This document shows, piece after piece, positions 8,034 through 17,524 of a stretch of 64,000 bases of DNA (positions are counted from its first letter, which is position 1; the number at the start of each line of letters is the position of its first letter). Position numbers and translations under genes: made by a program. Under the pieces are notes generated by a model. It ran no database searches, was not told the DNA's origin, and worked only from the letters and a program-made list of their open reading frames with translations. Origin of the DNA: CAZNNH01 sp964574335 (GTDB lineage: Bacteria > Acidobacteriota > Vicinamibacteria > Fen-336); NCBI GenBank assembly GCA_964574335.1, contig CAZNNH010000004.1, forward strand, positions 29,885 to 93,884, given 5' to 3'.

Positions 8034-9347
8034 ATGAACCTCTGGGACCAGGTTCTCCTACGCCTCGAGCACAAGCTCAACCGGCACAGCTTCGCCACTT
8101 GGTTCCGACCGACCTCCTTTCTCTATCTCGAGGGCTCGAACCTCGGCGTTCAGGTCCCCAACGCCCAGTTCAAGGACTGGCTCAACAAGAACTACCGTGG
8201 CGTCATCTCCGAGGCGCTCCGGGAGCTCGGCCAGGAAGGTATCGAGCCGCTCTTCGAGGCCAGCGCCGACGCCCTCGCCCCGACCGACACGTCTGCCTCA
8301 CCACCCGAGGCCGAGGTCGATGCCGCTTCGACCCGTCACCTGAACCCAAAGTACACGTTCGAGAGCTTCGTGGTCGGATCCTCCAATCAGTTCGCCCATG
8401 CCGCCGCCCGTGCCGTCGCAGAGATCCCGTCCAAGTCCTACAACCCCCTCTTCCTCTACGGCGGCGTCGGTCTCGGCAAGACCCACCTCATGCACGCGAT
8501 CGGCCACTACATTCGGGCCCGCAACCGCCACTTGCGCCTGGTCTACATCTCGTCCGATCGCTTCTTCAACGAGATGATCAACGCCATCCGCTTCGATCGG
8601 CTTCCCGCCTTCCGTCACAAGTACCGCAACGTGGACGTGCTGCTGGTGGACGACATCCAGTTCATTGCCGGCAAAGACCGCACCCAGGAGGAGTTCTTCC
8701 ACATCTTCAACTCCCTCCACGACGGCCAGAAGCAGATCGTCATCTCCTCGGACTGCCCACCCAGGCAGATCCCGACCCTGGAAGAGCGTCTCCACAGCCG
8801 TTTCGAATGGGGCCTGATTGCCGACATCCAGCCCCCCGACATCGAGACCAAGGTCGCCATTCTTCGCAAGAAGGCCGCCGCTGAGCGCGTCGAGATCCCC
8901 GAGAACGTGGCCCTGTTCATCGCGAGCAAGGTACGCACCAACGTACGCGAGCTCGAGGGAAGCTTGATCCGGCTGATTGCCTACGCCAGCTTGACCGGGC
9001 GTGATATCGACCTGGGACTCACCCAGGAGGTGCTCCGAGACATCCTCCACACCGACGAGAAGCCGATCACCATGGAGATGATCCAGAAGTTCGTGGCCGA
9101 TCACTACAACGTCAAGCTCCCGGAGCTCAAGGCCAAGAACAACTCCAAGGCCGTCGCCTTCCCGCGGCAGGTTGCCATGTACCTGACCAAGACCCTGACC
9201 GGCGCGTCGCTGCCCGAGATTGGAAAGGGCTTCGGAGGCAAGCATCATTCCACCGTCATCCACTCGGTGCGCAAGATCGAGGGGGAGCGGAAGAAGAACC
9301 CCGAGTTCGACAGGCTTATCAACAGCTTCGTCCAAGCATTTCGATGA
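8034..9347 (+). CDS. dnaA: Chromosomal replication initiator DnaA
   Basis: AAA+ initiator that binds DnaA boxes at oriC, melts the origin and loads DnaB. 437 residues. Domain I (1-75) starts MNLWDQVLLRLEHKLNRHSF; domain II is short (about 76-102); domain III carries Walker A GGVGLGKT at 143-150 and Walker B VLLVDDIQF near 201-209; domain IV ends with the DNA-binding signature GGKHHSTVIHSVRKIE (about 401-416). The ATG lies in ACCATGAACC with only a weak upstream GGGAG ribosome site. It is the first plus-strand gene after the origin candidate. Confidence 0.98.
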   Translation: MNLWDQVLLRLEHKLNRHSFATWFRPTSFLYLEGSNLGVQVPNAQFKDWLNKNYRGVISEALRELGQEGIEPLFEASADALAPTDTSASPPEAEVDAASTRHLNPKYTFESFVVGSSNQFAHAAARAVAEIPSKSYNPLFLYGGVGLGKTHLMHAIGHYIRARNRHLRLVYISSDRFFNEMINAIRFDRLPAFRHKYRNVDVLLVDDIQFIAGKDRTQEEFFHIFNSLHDGQKQIVISSDCPPRQIPTLEERLHSRFEWGLIADIQPPDIETKVAILRKKAAAERVEIPENVALFIASKVRTNVRELEGSLIRLIAYASLTGRDIDLGLTQEVLRDILHTDEKPITMEMIQKFVADHYNVKLPELKAKNNSKAVAFPRQVAMYLTKTLTGASLPEIGKGFGGKHHSTVIHSVRKIEGERKKNPEFDRLINSFVQAFR

Positions 9348-9520
9348 GCTTGCCCGACTTGCCCACGTCTTTCACCTGCCAGCTCCTGCGGACTGGCTGC
9401 GACTTGCCGGGAGACGACCATCCTCTACCGCTGGCGCGAATACTTTCCCGCCGCACCGTCCACAACGGATCTTCTTCTCGCTCAACGAGAAGCTTGGCTT
9501 TCAACCGGACTTCTCCAAGC

Positions 9521-9544
9521 CTCTGATATCTGGATATCTCAGAG
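9521..9544. repeat. Imperfect palindrome in the dnaA-dnaN gap
   Basis: Two GATATC hexamers (9525-9530 and 9533-9538) flanked by CTCT and AGAG (9521-9524, 9541-9544), forming an interrupted inverted repeat 30 bases before the dnaN ATG. It has no T-run and is not a typical terminator; it could be a protein-binding site. The rest of the 226-base gap shows no convincing DnaA box. Confidence 0.4.
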
Positions 9545-9573
9545 AGAGGCTCTAGCAGGAGATAATCAACCTC

Positions 9574-10680
9574 ATGGAGATCATTGTCAGGAAGGGCGAC
9601 CTGGTGAAGGAGCTGCAGTTGGTGCAGGGAATCGTGGAGCGCAAGAACTCGATCCCGATCCTCTCCAACGTGCTTGCCGAGGCCCGGGAGGGTGAGCTAC
9701 ACATCTCGGCTACCGACCTCGACGTGTCGTTGAGCACCGCCTGTCCGGCCCAGACCCAGGCCTCCGGCGCGATCACGCTGGCGGCCAAGAAGCTCTACGA
9801 GATCACTCGCTCCTTGCCGGACAGCGACGTCCACCTGAAGGTGCTGCCCGACGCCTGGACCACGATCGAGTCGGAGCGGGTCCGGTTCAAGATGGCCGGC
9901 CTGCCCAGAGAGGACTTCCCCGCTCTGCCGGCCCGTGGCGAGAAGCCCAGCGTCGAGCTGCCGGGCGAGGCGTTGCGAGAGCTGATTGCTCGTACCAGCT
10001 TTGCCATCACCGCGGAAGACGCCCGTTACTACCTGGCCGGAGCACTGCTGGTGATCGAACCAGACGGGCTGTCCGCGGTGGCCACCGACGGCCACCGCCT
10101 CGCCTACGCCCACAGCGCCTGCCCGTTGGGGGTGGCCGAGGCGATGCGGGTGCTGGTCCCGAGAAAGGCGATCCACGAGCTGGGGCGGCTGCTCGAGGAC
10201 GAGAAGGCCGCCACGCTGGAAAGGACCGAGAACCACCTGGTCTTCTCGGTAGGGCGCCGCACCCTGACATCGAAGCTCATCGAAGGGCAGTTCCCCGCTT
10301 TCGAGAAGGTCGTCACCGCCCAGGGCAAGCAACGGGTGACGGTCGGCCGCGAGGAACTGGCCACCGCCATCCGCCGAGTCAGCTTGCTCTCTTCCGAACG
10401 CAGCCGAGGCATCAAGCTGACCCTCGGTCCCGAGCGGCTCGAGCTCACCGCGTCGTCGCCGGAGCTCGGTGAGGCGCGCGAGTCGCTACCGGTGGAATAC
10501 GCCGACGCCGAGGTCGAAGTCGGGTTCAACGCCCAGTACCTGCTGGACTTCCTCGGCGCCGCTGCCACCTCCCAGGTGAGGATGGAGCTCACCGACCACG
10601 AGAGCCAGGGCGTGTTTCGACCGGAGGTCGAGGATGCTGCCATCGACTACCGCTACGTCGTCATGCCGATGAGGCTCTAG
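9574..10680 (+). CDS. dnaN: DNA polymerase III subunit beta (sliding clamp)
   Basis: Ring-shaped processivity clamp; two copies encircle DNA and tether Pol III and other partners. 368 residues, normal length, made of three similar domains. The N-terminus MEIIVRKGDLVKELQLVQGI and the phrase KNSIPILSNVL (about 25-35) are typical, as is YLAGALLVIEPDGLSAVATDGHRLA (stretch near 151-175), and the C-terminus ends YVVMPMRL. AGGAG at 9557-9561 precedes the ATG by 12 bases. It lies in the standard dnaA-dnaN-recF order. Confidence 0.98.
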   Translation: MEIIVRKGDLVKELQLVQGIVERKNSIPILSNVLAEAREGELHISATDLDVSLSTACPAQTQASGAITLAAKKLYEITRSLPDSDVHLKVLPDAWTTIESERVRFKMAGLPREDFPALPARGEKPSVELPGEALRELIARTSFAITAEDARYYLAGALLVIEPDGLSAVATDGHRLAYAHSACPLGVAEAMRVLVPRKAIHELGRLLEDEKAATLERTENHLVFSVGRRTLTSKLIEGQFPAFEKVVTAQGKQRVTVGREELATAIRRVSLLSSERSRGIKLTLGPERLELTASSPELGEARESLPVEYADAEVEVGFNAQYLLDFLGAAATSQVRMELTDHESQGVFRPEVEDAAIDYRYVVMPMRL

Positions 10681-10794
10681 TGAGGGGAAGCCTCTTGGTC
10701 TCGAGGCGACGGCGCGCAGCGGCAGGGGTGGGTCCCGCTCCTGGAGCGACCGACTCGCGCCAGCCCGGTCCCTTGCGCGCGCGCGAGCAGGACG

Positions 10795-11859
10795 TTGCGG
10801 GTCGGTAGGCTGGAGGTCCAGGACCTGAGAAACATCGAACGGGCCGACATCGAGCTTCACCCGGGCCTGAATGTCCTGTTCGGCCGCAACGCGCAGGGGA
10901 AGACCAGCGTGCTCGAGGCTGTCGGCCTCGTCGCGCGTGGCCGTTCCTTCCGAACCGAAGACACCCGCAGCCTGATCCGGCGTGGCCAGGAGAGGCTGGT
11001 CGCGCGGGCCATCTGCCTCGACGCGGTTCGCCGGCAGGGCCTGGAGGTGGAGGTCGGCCGCACAGGGCGCCGTCTGCTGATGGATGGGCGGCCGGTCCCA
11101 GCCTCCGACTACCTCGGTCGCCTCGATGCCGTGGTTTACTCGACCGACAGGCTGCGCGTGGTCCAGGGAACCATGCGGGACCGCCGTCTCTTCATCGACC
11201 GCTGCGCCGCCTCGCTCTCGCCGATGACGAGACGGTTGCAGCGCGACTTCGACCACGTCCTGCAACAGCGAAACGCCGCGCTCCTCACGAGAGACCCGAG
11301 CCTGGAGAGTTGGCGGGAGCCGTTCGCGGACCTCGGGGCCCGCCTGCGGACCCGCCGCCAGCGGTACGTCGAGCGTCTCGATCGCGCCCTGAAGGAGGCC
11401 CCGGCAATAGCCGCCGAGGGTTACGCGGCGCGAGCCCTACCCCAGCAGCCGGACGAGGCCGCCCACCGGGTCGCCCTCCAGACCGAGCTCGGCCTCATGG
11501 CCCAGGAAGAGCGGCGTCGTGGCCACAGCCTGGCCGGCCCCCACCGGGACACCATTGAGCTGACGATCGACGGGGAACCCGTTGGCCCGGGCAGCTCGGC
11601 CGGACAGGCGCGCAGCCTTCTCCTCGCCCTGACCCTCGCCATCCAGGAGGTCGGCCGCGAAGAGCGAGGCACGCCGCCGGTGGCCTTGCTCGACGACCTC
11701 GACTCGGAGCTAGATGACGAGCGCGCGGGAGCGCTGTGCCGGCTGGTCGCCGCCCGCGGTCAGACGCTCGTCACCACCGCGCACCCGGCCTGGGCCGAGC
11801 GCCTGCGCGGCCAAGGACAACTGTTTCACGTCTCGGAGGGGCGGGTGCGCCCCGCATAA
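10795..11859 (+). CDS. recF: DNA replication and repair protein RecF
   Basis: SMC-like ATPase that helps RecOR load RecA at single-strand gaps. 354 residues. The Walker A GRNAQGKT is at 30-37, the signature region SAGQARSLLLALTLA near 264-278 and the Walker B VALLDDLDSELDD near 298-310. The start is TTG at 10795, chosen because the conserved beginning (VGRLEVQDLRNIERADIEL) follows at once and no ATG or GTG exists nearby in frame. It is separated from dnaN by 114 bases. Confidence 0.94.
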   Translation: MRVGRLEVQDLRNIERADIELHPGLNVLFGRNAQGKTSVLEAVGLVARGRSFRTEDTRSLIRRGQERLVARAICLDAVRRQGLEVEVGRTGRRLLMDGRPVPASDYLGRLDAVVYSTDRLRVVQGTMRDRRLFIDRCAASLSPMTRRLQRDFDHVLQQRNAALLTRDPSLESWREPFADLGARLRTRRQRYVERLDRALKEAPAIAAEGYAARALPQQPDEAAHRVALQTELGLMAQEERRRGHSLAGPHRDTIELTIDGEPVGPGSSAGQARSLLLALTLAIQEVGREERGTPPVALLDDLDSELDDERAGALCRLVAARGQTLVTTAHPAWAERLRGQGQLFHVSEGRVRPA

Positions 11860-11896
11860 GTCGGGCAGGCGCGGGAGGCGAAGAGAGCGAGCAGGT

Positions 11897-14314
11897 ATGC
11901 CAGACGATCAGAGCAACAACGGCAACGCCGAGAGCAACACTGACGGATACGGCGCCGAGACCATCCGCGTTCTCGAAGGGCTGGAGGCGGTTCGCGTCCG
12001 GCCCGCGATGTACATCGGCTCGACCGGCGAAGCGGGCCTCCACCACCTGGTCTACGAGGTCGTCGACAACTCCGTAGACGAGGCGCTGGCAGGCTTCTGC
12101 ACCGAGGTCACCGTCACCATCCACATCGACAACGCGGTCACGGTGGTCGACAACGGGCGAGGGATCCCGGTCGACGAGCATGCCGACAGCGGCCTCTCGG
12201 CCGCCGAGGTGGTGCTCACCAAGCTGCACGCCGGCGGCAAGTTCGACAAGAAGGCGTACCAGGTCTCGGGCGGCCTGCACGGCGTCGGGATCTCGGTGGT
12301 GAATGCCCTCTCGGAGTCGCTGGACCTCGAGATCCGTCGCGATCACAAGGTCTATCGCCAGTCCTATACTCAGGGGACGCCGCAGGGACCGCTGGCCATC
12401 ACCGGCGTCACCGACCGGCGCGGGACGCAGATCCGGTTCAAGCCGGACGCCACCATCTTCGAGACCATCACCTTCAGCTTCGAGACCCTCTCGCAGCGGC
12501 TGCGGGAGCTGTCGTTCCTGAACCGGGGCATCCTGATCCGCCTCCAGGACGAGCGGGATGGGCGCCAGCACAGCTTCCAGTACGAGGGTGGTATCGCCTC
12601 CTACGTCGAGCACCTCAACCGGAACAAGCAGACGCTGCATCCCCTCCCGATCCTCGTCGAAGGGACCCGCGACGGCGTGCTGGTCGAGATCGCCCTGCAG
12701 TGGAACGACGGGTATGCCGAGAACGTCCACTCCTTCGCCAACAACATCAACACCCATGACGGAGGGACACACCTGGCCGGCTTCAAGGCGGCCCTGACCC
12801 GCACCCTGAACATCTACGCCACGTCGTCCGGCGCGGTGCGCGAGCTGAAGGAGCCGATCCAGGGCGAGGACACCCGCGAGGGCCTTTGCGCGGTCGTTAG
12901 CGTCAAGGTTCCGCAGCCCCAGTTCGAAGGGCAGACCAAGGGCAAGCTGGGAAACACCGAAGTCAAGGGGATTGTCGAGAGCCTGCTCAACGACCGCCTG
13001 GCCGCCTTCCTCGAGGAGAACCCGCCGGTGGGGCGGGCCATCCTGCTCAAGGTTGTGGATGCCTCGCGCGCCAGGGAGGCGGCCCGAAAGGCACGCGACC
13101 TCACCCGTCGCAAGGGGGCCTTGGACGGCGCCGGCCTCCCGGGGAAGCTGGCCGAGTGCCAGGAGAAGAACCCGGCGCTGTGCGAGCTGTACCTGGTGGA
13201 GGGGGACTCGGCAGGCGGCTCGGCCAAGCAGGGGAGGGACCGGCGCTTCCAGGCCGTCCTGCCGCTGCGGGGCAAGATCCTCAACGTCGAGAAGGCCCGC
13301 CTCGACAAGACCCTGGCATCGGAGGAGATCCGGAACATCATCACCGCCCTCGGAACCGGCGTCGGCGCCGACGACTTCAACATCGCCAAGCTCCGCTACC
13401 ACCGGATCATCATCATGTGCGACGCCGACGTCGACGGAAGCCACATCCGCACCCTGCTGCTCACCTTCTTCTACCGTCAGATGAAGGAGCTGATCGAGCG
13501 CGGCCATCTCTACATCGCGCAGCCGCCGCTCTTCAAGGCCAAGCACGGGAAGACCGAGCGCTACCTGAAGGACCAGGTGGCCCTCGATACCTTCCTGCTC
13601 CAGCGGGCGGTGGAGAGCCGCAAGGTGCGCCTGGCTGACGGCCGCGAGCTGGAGGGGACGCGGCTGGTCCACCTGATCGAGCGCATCATGGCCTACGGCA
13701 AGCTCCTCGCCAGCGTGGAGCGCAAGGGAATGCCGGGCCACCTGGTGGAGCTTCTGCTGCGCCACCAGATCAAGGATGGCGAGGCCTTCCACGACAAGGC
13801 GCGCCTCCTGGAGCTGATCCGGCCGGTACGCGAAGCCGGGGGAGACATCCTCCTCGAGCGTGACGAGGAGCACGGCGTCTTCGAGGTGGTGCTCGGTGGC
13901 CCAGGGAACGGTCAAGGGCGAGAGGTGCGCTTGGGAGAGGCGTTCGTCGGCTCCGCCGAGTACCGGGCCCTCTACTCGGCCTACGAGGAGTTCCGGGAGA
14001 TGGACCACCCGCCCCTGGTGCTGGTCGACGGGGGAGAGACACAGATCGACAGCCGGGACGCCCTGATCCGACAGGTTCTCGGCGATGGACGCCGCGGCCT
14101 CTCGATCCAGCGCTACAAGGGGCTCGGCGAGATGAACGCGTCGGAGCTCTGGGAGACGACCATGAACCCAGAGACCCGCACCCTGCTGCAGGTGCGGCTT
14201 GAGGACGAGGAGGTGGCCGAGAACATCTTCACCACCTTGATGGGAGACGCCGTGGAGCCACGGCGCCTCTTCATCGAAGAGAACGCCCTGAACGTGCGAA
14301 ACCTGGACGTGTAA
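11897..14314 (+). CDS. gyrB: DNA gyrase subunit B
   Basis: ATPase subunit of gyrase, which introduces negative supercoils with GyrA. 805 residues from the ATG at 11897; the open frame upstream is recF out of phase. The GHKL ATPase domain has EVVDNSVDEALAG and DNGRGIPV, the Toprim domain has EGDSAGGSAKQGRDR and the metal-site IIIMCDADVDGSHI. The residue equivalent to Escherichia coli Lys447 is arginine (CGG at 13268-13270). It ends 4 bases before gyrA. Confidence 0.98.
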   Translation: MPDDQSNNGNAESNTDGYGAETIRVLEGLEAVRVRPAMYIGSTGEAGLHHLVYEVVDNSVDEALAGFCTEVTVTIHIDNAVTVVDNGRGIPVDEHADSGLSAAEVVLTKLHAGGKFDKKAYQVSGGLHGVGISVVNALSESLDLEIRRDHKVYRQSYTQGTPQGPLAITGVTDRRGTQIRFKPDATIFETITFSFETLSQRLRELSFLNRGILIRLQDERDGRQHSFQYEGGIASYVEHLNRNKQTLHPLPILVEGTRDGVLVEIALQWNDGYAENVHSFANNINTHDGGTHLAGFKAALTRTLNIYATSSGAVRELKEPIQGEDTREGLCAVVSVKVPQPQFEGQTKGKLGNTEVKGIVESLLNDRLAAFLEENPPVGRAILLKVVDASRAREAARKARDLTRRKGALDGAGLPGKLAECQEKNPALCELYLVEGDSAGGSAKQGRDRRFQAVLPLRGKILNVEKARLDKTLASEEIRNIITALGTGVGADDFNIAKLRYHRIIIMCDADVDGSHIRTLLLTFFYRQMKELIERGHLYIAQPPLFKAKHGKTERYLKDQVALDTFLLQRAVESRKVRLADGRELEGTRLVHLIERIMAYGKLLASVERKGMPGHLVELLLRHQIKDGEAFHDKARLLELIRPVREAGGDILLERDEEHGVFEVVLGGPGNGQGREVRLGEAFVGSAEYRALYSAYEEFREMDHPPLVLVDGGETQIDSRDALIRQVLGDGRRGLSIQRYKGLGEMNASELWETTMNPETRTLLQVRLEDEEVAENIFTTLMGDAVEPRRLFIEENALNVRNLDV

Positions 14315-14318
14315 GAGC

Positions 14319-16781
14319 ATGGAACGCGACGACATCGCCGCCCAGCGGATCCCCACCAACATCGCCGACGAGATGCGGCAGTCCTACATGGACTACGCCA
14401 TGTCGGTGATCGTCGGACGCGCCCTTCCCGACGTGCGAGACGGTCTCAAGCCGGCCAACCGGCGGGTCCTCTACGGGATGCACGAGATGGGGCTGCAACC
14501 CGGCCGCCCCTACCGGAAGTGCGCGCGCATCGTCGGCGACGTGATGGGCAAGTACCACCCCCACGGCGACGCCGCCATCTACGACACCCTGGTCCGGATG
14601 GCCCAGGACTTCAACCTGCGCGGCCTGCTGGTCGACGGCCAAGGCAACTTCGGCTCCGTCGACGGCGATCCGCCCGCAGCGATGCGCTACACCGAGGCCC
14701 GGCTGGAACGGCTGGGCACGGTGATGATGCAGGACATCGACAAGGACACCGTCAACTTCCACCCCAACTACGACGACCAGCTCACCGAGCCGGAGGTGCT
14801 GCCGGCGGTCTTCCCAAACCTGCTCCACAACGGCGCCACCGGGATCGCCGTCGGGATGGCCACCAACATCCCTCCCCACAACCTGGGGGAGCTGGTGGAT
14901 GGCCTGAGGTTCCTGATCGACAGCCCCGATCTGACCCCGGAGGAGCGGCTGGAGGGGCTCTTGGAGCGGATCCCCGGCCCCGACTTCCCCACCGCCGGCT
15001 TCATCTGCGGCCGAGCCGGGATCCGCCAGGCCTACCGCACCGGCCGGGGAACCCTGATCCTGCGGGCGCGGGCCGAGATCGAGCCACGCAAGGGCGATCG
15101 CGAGAGCATCGTGATCACCGAGATCCCCTACCAAGTGAACAAGGCCCGGCTGATCGAGCGGATCGCCGAGCTGGTGCGGGACAAGCGGGTCGAGGGGATT
15201 GCCGACGTCCGCGACGAGAGCGACCGTGAGGGGATGCGGATCGTGGTCGACGTTCGCCGGGGCGAGCCCAGCCAGGTGATCCTGAACAACCTCTACAAGC
15301 ACACCCAGCTTCAGGACTCCTACGGCGTGATCCTGCTGGCCATCGTCGACCAGCGCCCGCGCCAGCTCAACCTGCTCCAGGCCTCTGAGCTCTTCCTCGA
15401 CTTCCGACGCCAGGTGGTGCGCCGCCGGACCGCCTTCGATCTGGCCAAGGCCGAGGCCCGAGCCCACGTTCTCGAAGGGCTGGTGATCGCCATCGACCAC
15501 CTGGACGCGGTGATCAGCCTGATTCGGGCGTCCAAGACGCCAGCCGAGGCTCGGGCCGGACTGGTCGAGCGCTTCTCGCTGAGCGAGATCCAGGCCAAGG
15601 AGATCCTGGACCTTCAGCTCCAGCGGCTCACCGGCCTCGAACGCCAGAAGATCCTCGAGGAGTTGACCGAGGTGCGTGCCCTGATCGCACGCCTACGGGA
15701 GATCCTCGCCTCATCTCGCCAGATCGACGGCATCATCGCCGACGAGCTCGAGGAGGTTCGCGGCAAGCATGCCGACCCAAGGCGCACGGAGATCCTGGAC
15801 GCGGTCGACGAGATCACCATCGAGGACACCATCGCCGACGAGGACGTGGCCATCTCGATCACCCACGACGGGTACATCAAGCGCACGGCCATCGACTCCT
15901 ACCGCAGCCAGAGGCGCGGCGGGCGGGGCAAGGTCGGGATGCGCACCAAGGACCAGGATTTCGTCGACAACCTGTTCATCGCCTCCACCCACTCGTACAT
16001 CCTGATCTTCACCGATCGCGGCCGCGTCTACTGGCTAAAGGTCCATCAGATCCCGGACGTCGGTCCCCAGGCCAAGGGCAAGGCCATCATCAACCTGGTG
16101 CGGCTGCAGCCGGGCGAGAAGCCGGCGGCGGTCTGCCCGGTCCGGACCTTCGAGGGGGGGGGCTTCGTCTTGCTGGGCACTCGCAAGGGGATCGTCAAGA
16201 AGACCGCGCTGTCGCACTTCGGCCGGCCCCGCCCCGGCGGGATCATCGCGCTAGGGGTGGAGGATGACGACTCGCTGATCGGCGCCGTCCAGACCCGCGG
16301 CCAGGACGGCATCTTCCTGGCCACCCGCGATGGGATGGCGATCCACTTCCGTGAGGAGGATGTGCGCCCCACCGGACGCACCGCCTACGGGGTGCGGGCG
16401 ATCACCCTGCGCCCCGGGGACGAGGTGGCGTGGCTCGAGGTGGTGCGGCCTGGAGCGGTGCTGAGCGTCACCGAGAACGGGTACGGCAAGCGGACCCCGA
16501 TCCAGGAGTACCCGCCGCAGAGCCGCGGGGGCAAGGGACGGATCAACATCCGCTGCTCGGCCCGTAACGGCCGGGTCGTCGGGGCCCAGATCGTCAGCGG
16601 CGACGAGGGCGTGATGCTGATCACGGGAAAGGGTATGATCATCCGGCTGGACACGGCGGAGATATCGGTCGTGGGTCGGAGCACCCAGGGTGTCCGGCTG
16701 ATTCAGCTCGACGAGGGCGACCAACTGGTGTCGGTGGCTCGCCTGGCGGAGCGGGAGCAGGGCGAGGCAACGAACTCATAG
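14319..16781 (+). CDS. gyrA: DNA gyrase subunit A
   Basis: Breakage-reunion subunit of gyrase. 820 residues. The catalytic tyrosine is Tyr124 in AAMRYTEARLE, and the quinolone-determining region GKYHPHGDAAIYD shows alanine (residue 85, codon 14571-14573) where Escherichia coli has Ser83. A canonical GyrA box QRRGGRG at 531-537, in the C-terminal beta-pinwheel, identifies it as gyrase rather than topoisomerase IV. Directly downstream of gyrB. Confidence 0.98.
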   Translation: MERDDIAAQRIPTNIADEMRQSYMDYAMSVIVGRALPDVRDGLKPANRRVLYGMHEMGLQPGRPYRKCARIVGDVMGKYHPHGDAAIYDTLVRMAQDFNLRGLLVDGQGNFGSVDGDPPAAMRYTEARLERLGTVMMQDIDKDTVNFHPNYDDQLTEPEVLPAVFPNLLHNGATGIAVGMATNIPPHNLGELVDGLRFLIDSPDLTPEERLEGLLERIPGPDFPTAGFICGRAGIRQAYRTGRGTLILRARAEIEPRKGDRESIVITEIPYQVNKARLIERIAELVRDKRVEGIADVRDESDREGMRIVVDVRRGEPSQVILNNLYKHTQLQDSYGVILLAIVDQRPRQLNLLQASELFLDFRRQVVRRRTAFDLAKAEARAHVLEGLVIAIDHLDAVISLIRASKTPAEARAGLVERFSLSEIQAKEILDLQLQRLTGLERQKILEELTEVRALIARLREILASSRQIDGIIADELEEVRGKHADPRRTEILDAVDEITIEDTIADEDVAISITHDGYIKRTAIDSYRSQRRGGRGKVGMRTKDQDFVDNLFIASTHSYILIFTDRGRVYWLKVHQIPDVGPQAKGKAIINLVRLQPGEKPAAVCPVRTFEGGGFVLLGTRKGIVKKTALSHFGRPRPGGIIALGVEDDDSLIGAVQTRGQDGIFLATRDGMAIHFREEDVRPTGRTAYGVRAITLRPGDEVAWLEVVRPGAVLSVTENGYGKRTPIQEYPPQSRGGKGRINIRCSARNGRVVGAQIVSGDEGVMLITGKGMIIRLDTAEISVVGRSTQGVRLIQLDEGDQLVSVARLAEREQGEATNS

Positions 16782-16835
16782 AGTGCGGGTTGCGTCGGCC
16801 TTTGGAACCGGCGCGGATCGACCAAGGAGGACGGA

Positions 16836-17510
16836 ATGAACCATCGTGGGGCGGTCATCCTGACGATCGCCGGCCTAGTGCTGGCCGGCGCGGCCTGCGG
16901 CCACCGCCAGCAGGGAGTGGTGGACAACTACTTCCGTGCGGTCAATGCCGGAGACAACCAGACGCTCAGCAGCTTCGCCCTGGTCGGCTTCGACCAGAAG
17001 GTCGACAACTGGAAGATCGTGGCTGGTCATCCCGAGACCGAGAGCCCGGCGCCGCTGGTCGAGCTGGCCCAAGGGGTCAGCGACGCGGAAGCCGCCCTGG
17101 CCGCCAACAAGAAGGAGTACAACGCCTATTTCCTCGACCACCCGTCGGAGGTGGACCAGGTTCGCGAGCTGCTGCGGACCGAGGCACGAATCCCCACCAA
17201 GCTCCAGAAGTACGCAGAGGACTGGCAGGCCTTCATCGAGAAGGAGAAGGAGCTGAAGCGTGCCCTGGCGGAGGCCAAGGAGGCCCTGGCCCACGAGAAG
17301 AAGATCGCCGCCCTCTCGGTCGAGCCCGACGACGGTATCGAGAAGCTGGTGGGTACCGTCCACACTCAGGACATCGACCTGATGCTGACCATCGATGGCC
17401 AGGAGAAGCCGTACACCATAACCCTCCGGAAGTACGACCTGAGCGAAACCGAGGGGGGACCGGAGCGGCTCAGCCGTTGGGTGATCTGCGAGCTGAAGCC
17501 CACCGCCTAG
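16836..17510 (+). CDS. Putative lipoprotein with central helical region
   Basis: 224 residues; I do not recognise a named family. The N-terminus MNHRGAVILTIAGLVLAGAAC has a hydrophobic signal and a cysteine at 21 in a weak lipobox (GAAC), so it may be a lipoprotein. Residues 24-70 (VVDNYFRAVNAGDNQTLSSF...) resemble the start of small SnoaL/NTF2-like domains, followed by a charged helical segment (about 90-165) that may be a coiled coil, then a short beta-rich C-terminus. An AAGGAGG ribosome site precedes the ATG. It follows gyrA by 54 bases and converges on pcrA. Confidence 0.75.
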   Translation: MNHRGAVILTIAGLVLAGAACGHRQQGVVDNYFRAVNAGDNQTLSSFALVGFDQKVDNWKIVAGHPETESPAPLVELAQGVSDAEAALAANKKEYNAYFLDHPSEVDQVRELLRTEARIPTKLQKYAEDWQAFIEKEKELKRALAEAKEALAHEKKIAALSVEPDDGIEKLVGTVHTQDIDLMLTIDGQEKPYTITLRKYDLSETEGGPERLSRWVICELKPTA

Positions 17511-17524
17511 TCAGCCGAGCCCCG

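Noticed and set aside
9456..9464. CCGTCCACA as a third DnaA box
   Set aside because: Three mismatches to the TTATCCACA consensus, including both leading T bases.
11771..14362. Very long open frame antisense to gyrB
   Set aside because: It mirrors the gyrB codon pattern in GC-rich DNA, has no recognisable domain, and opposes a certain gene.
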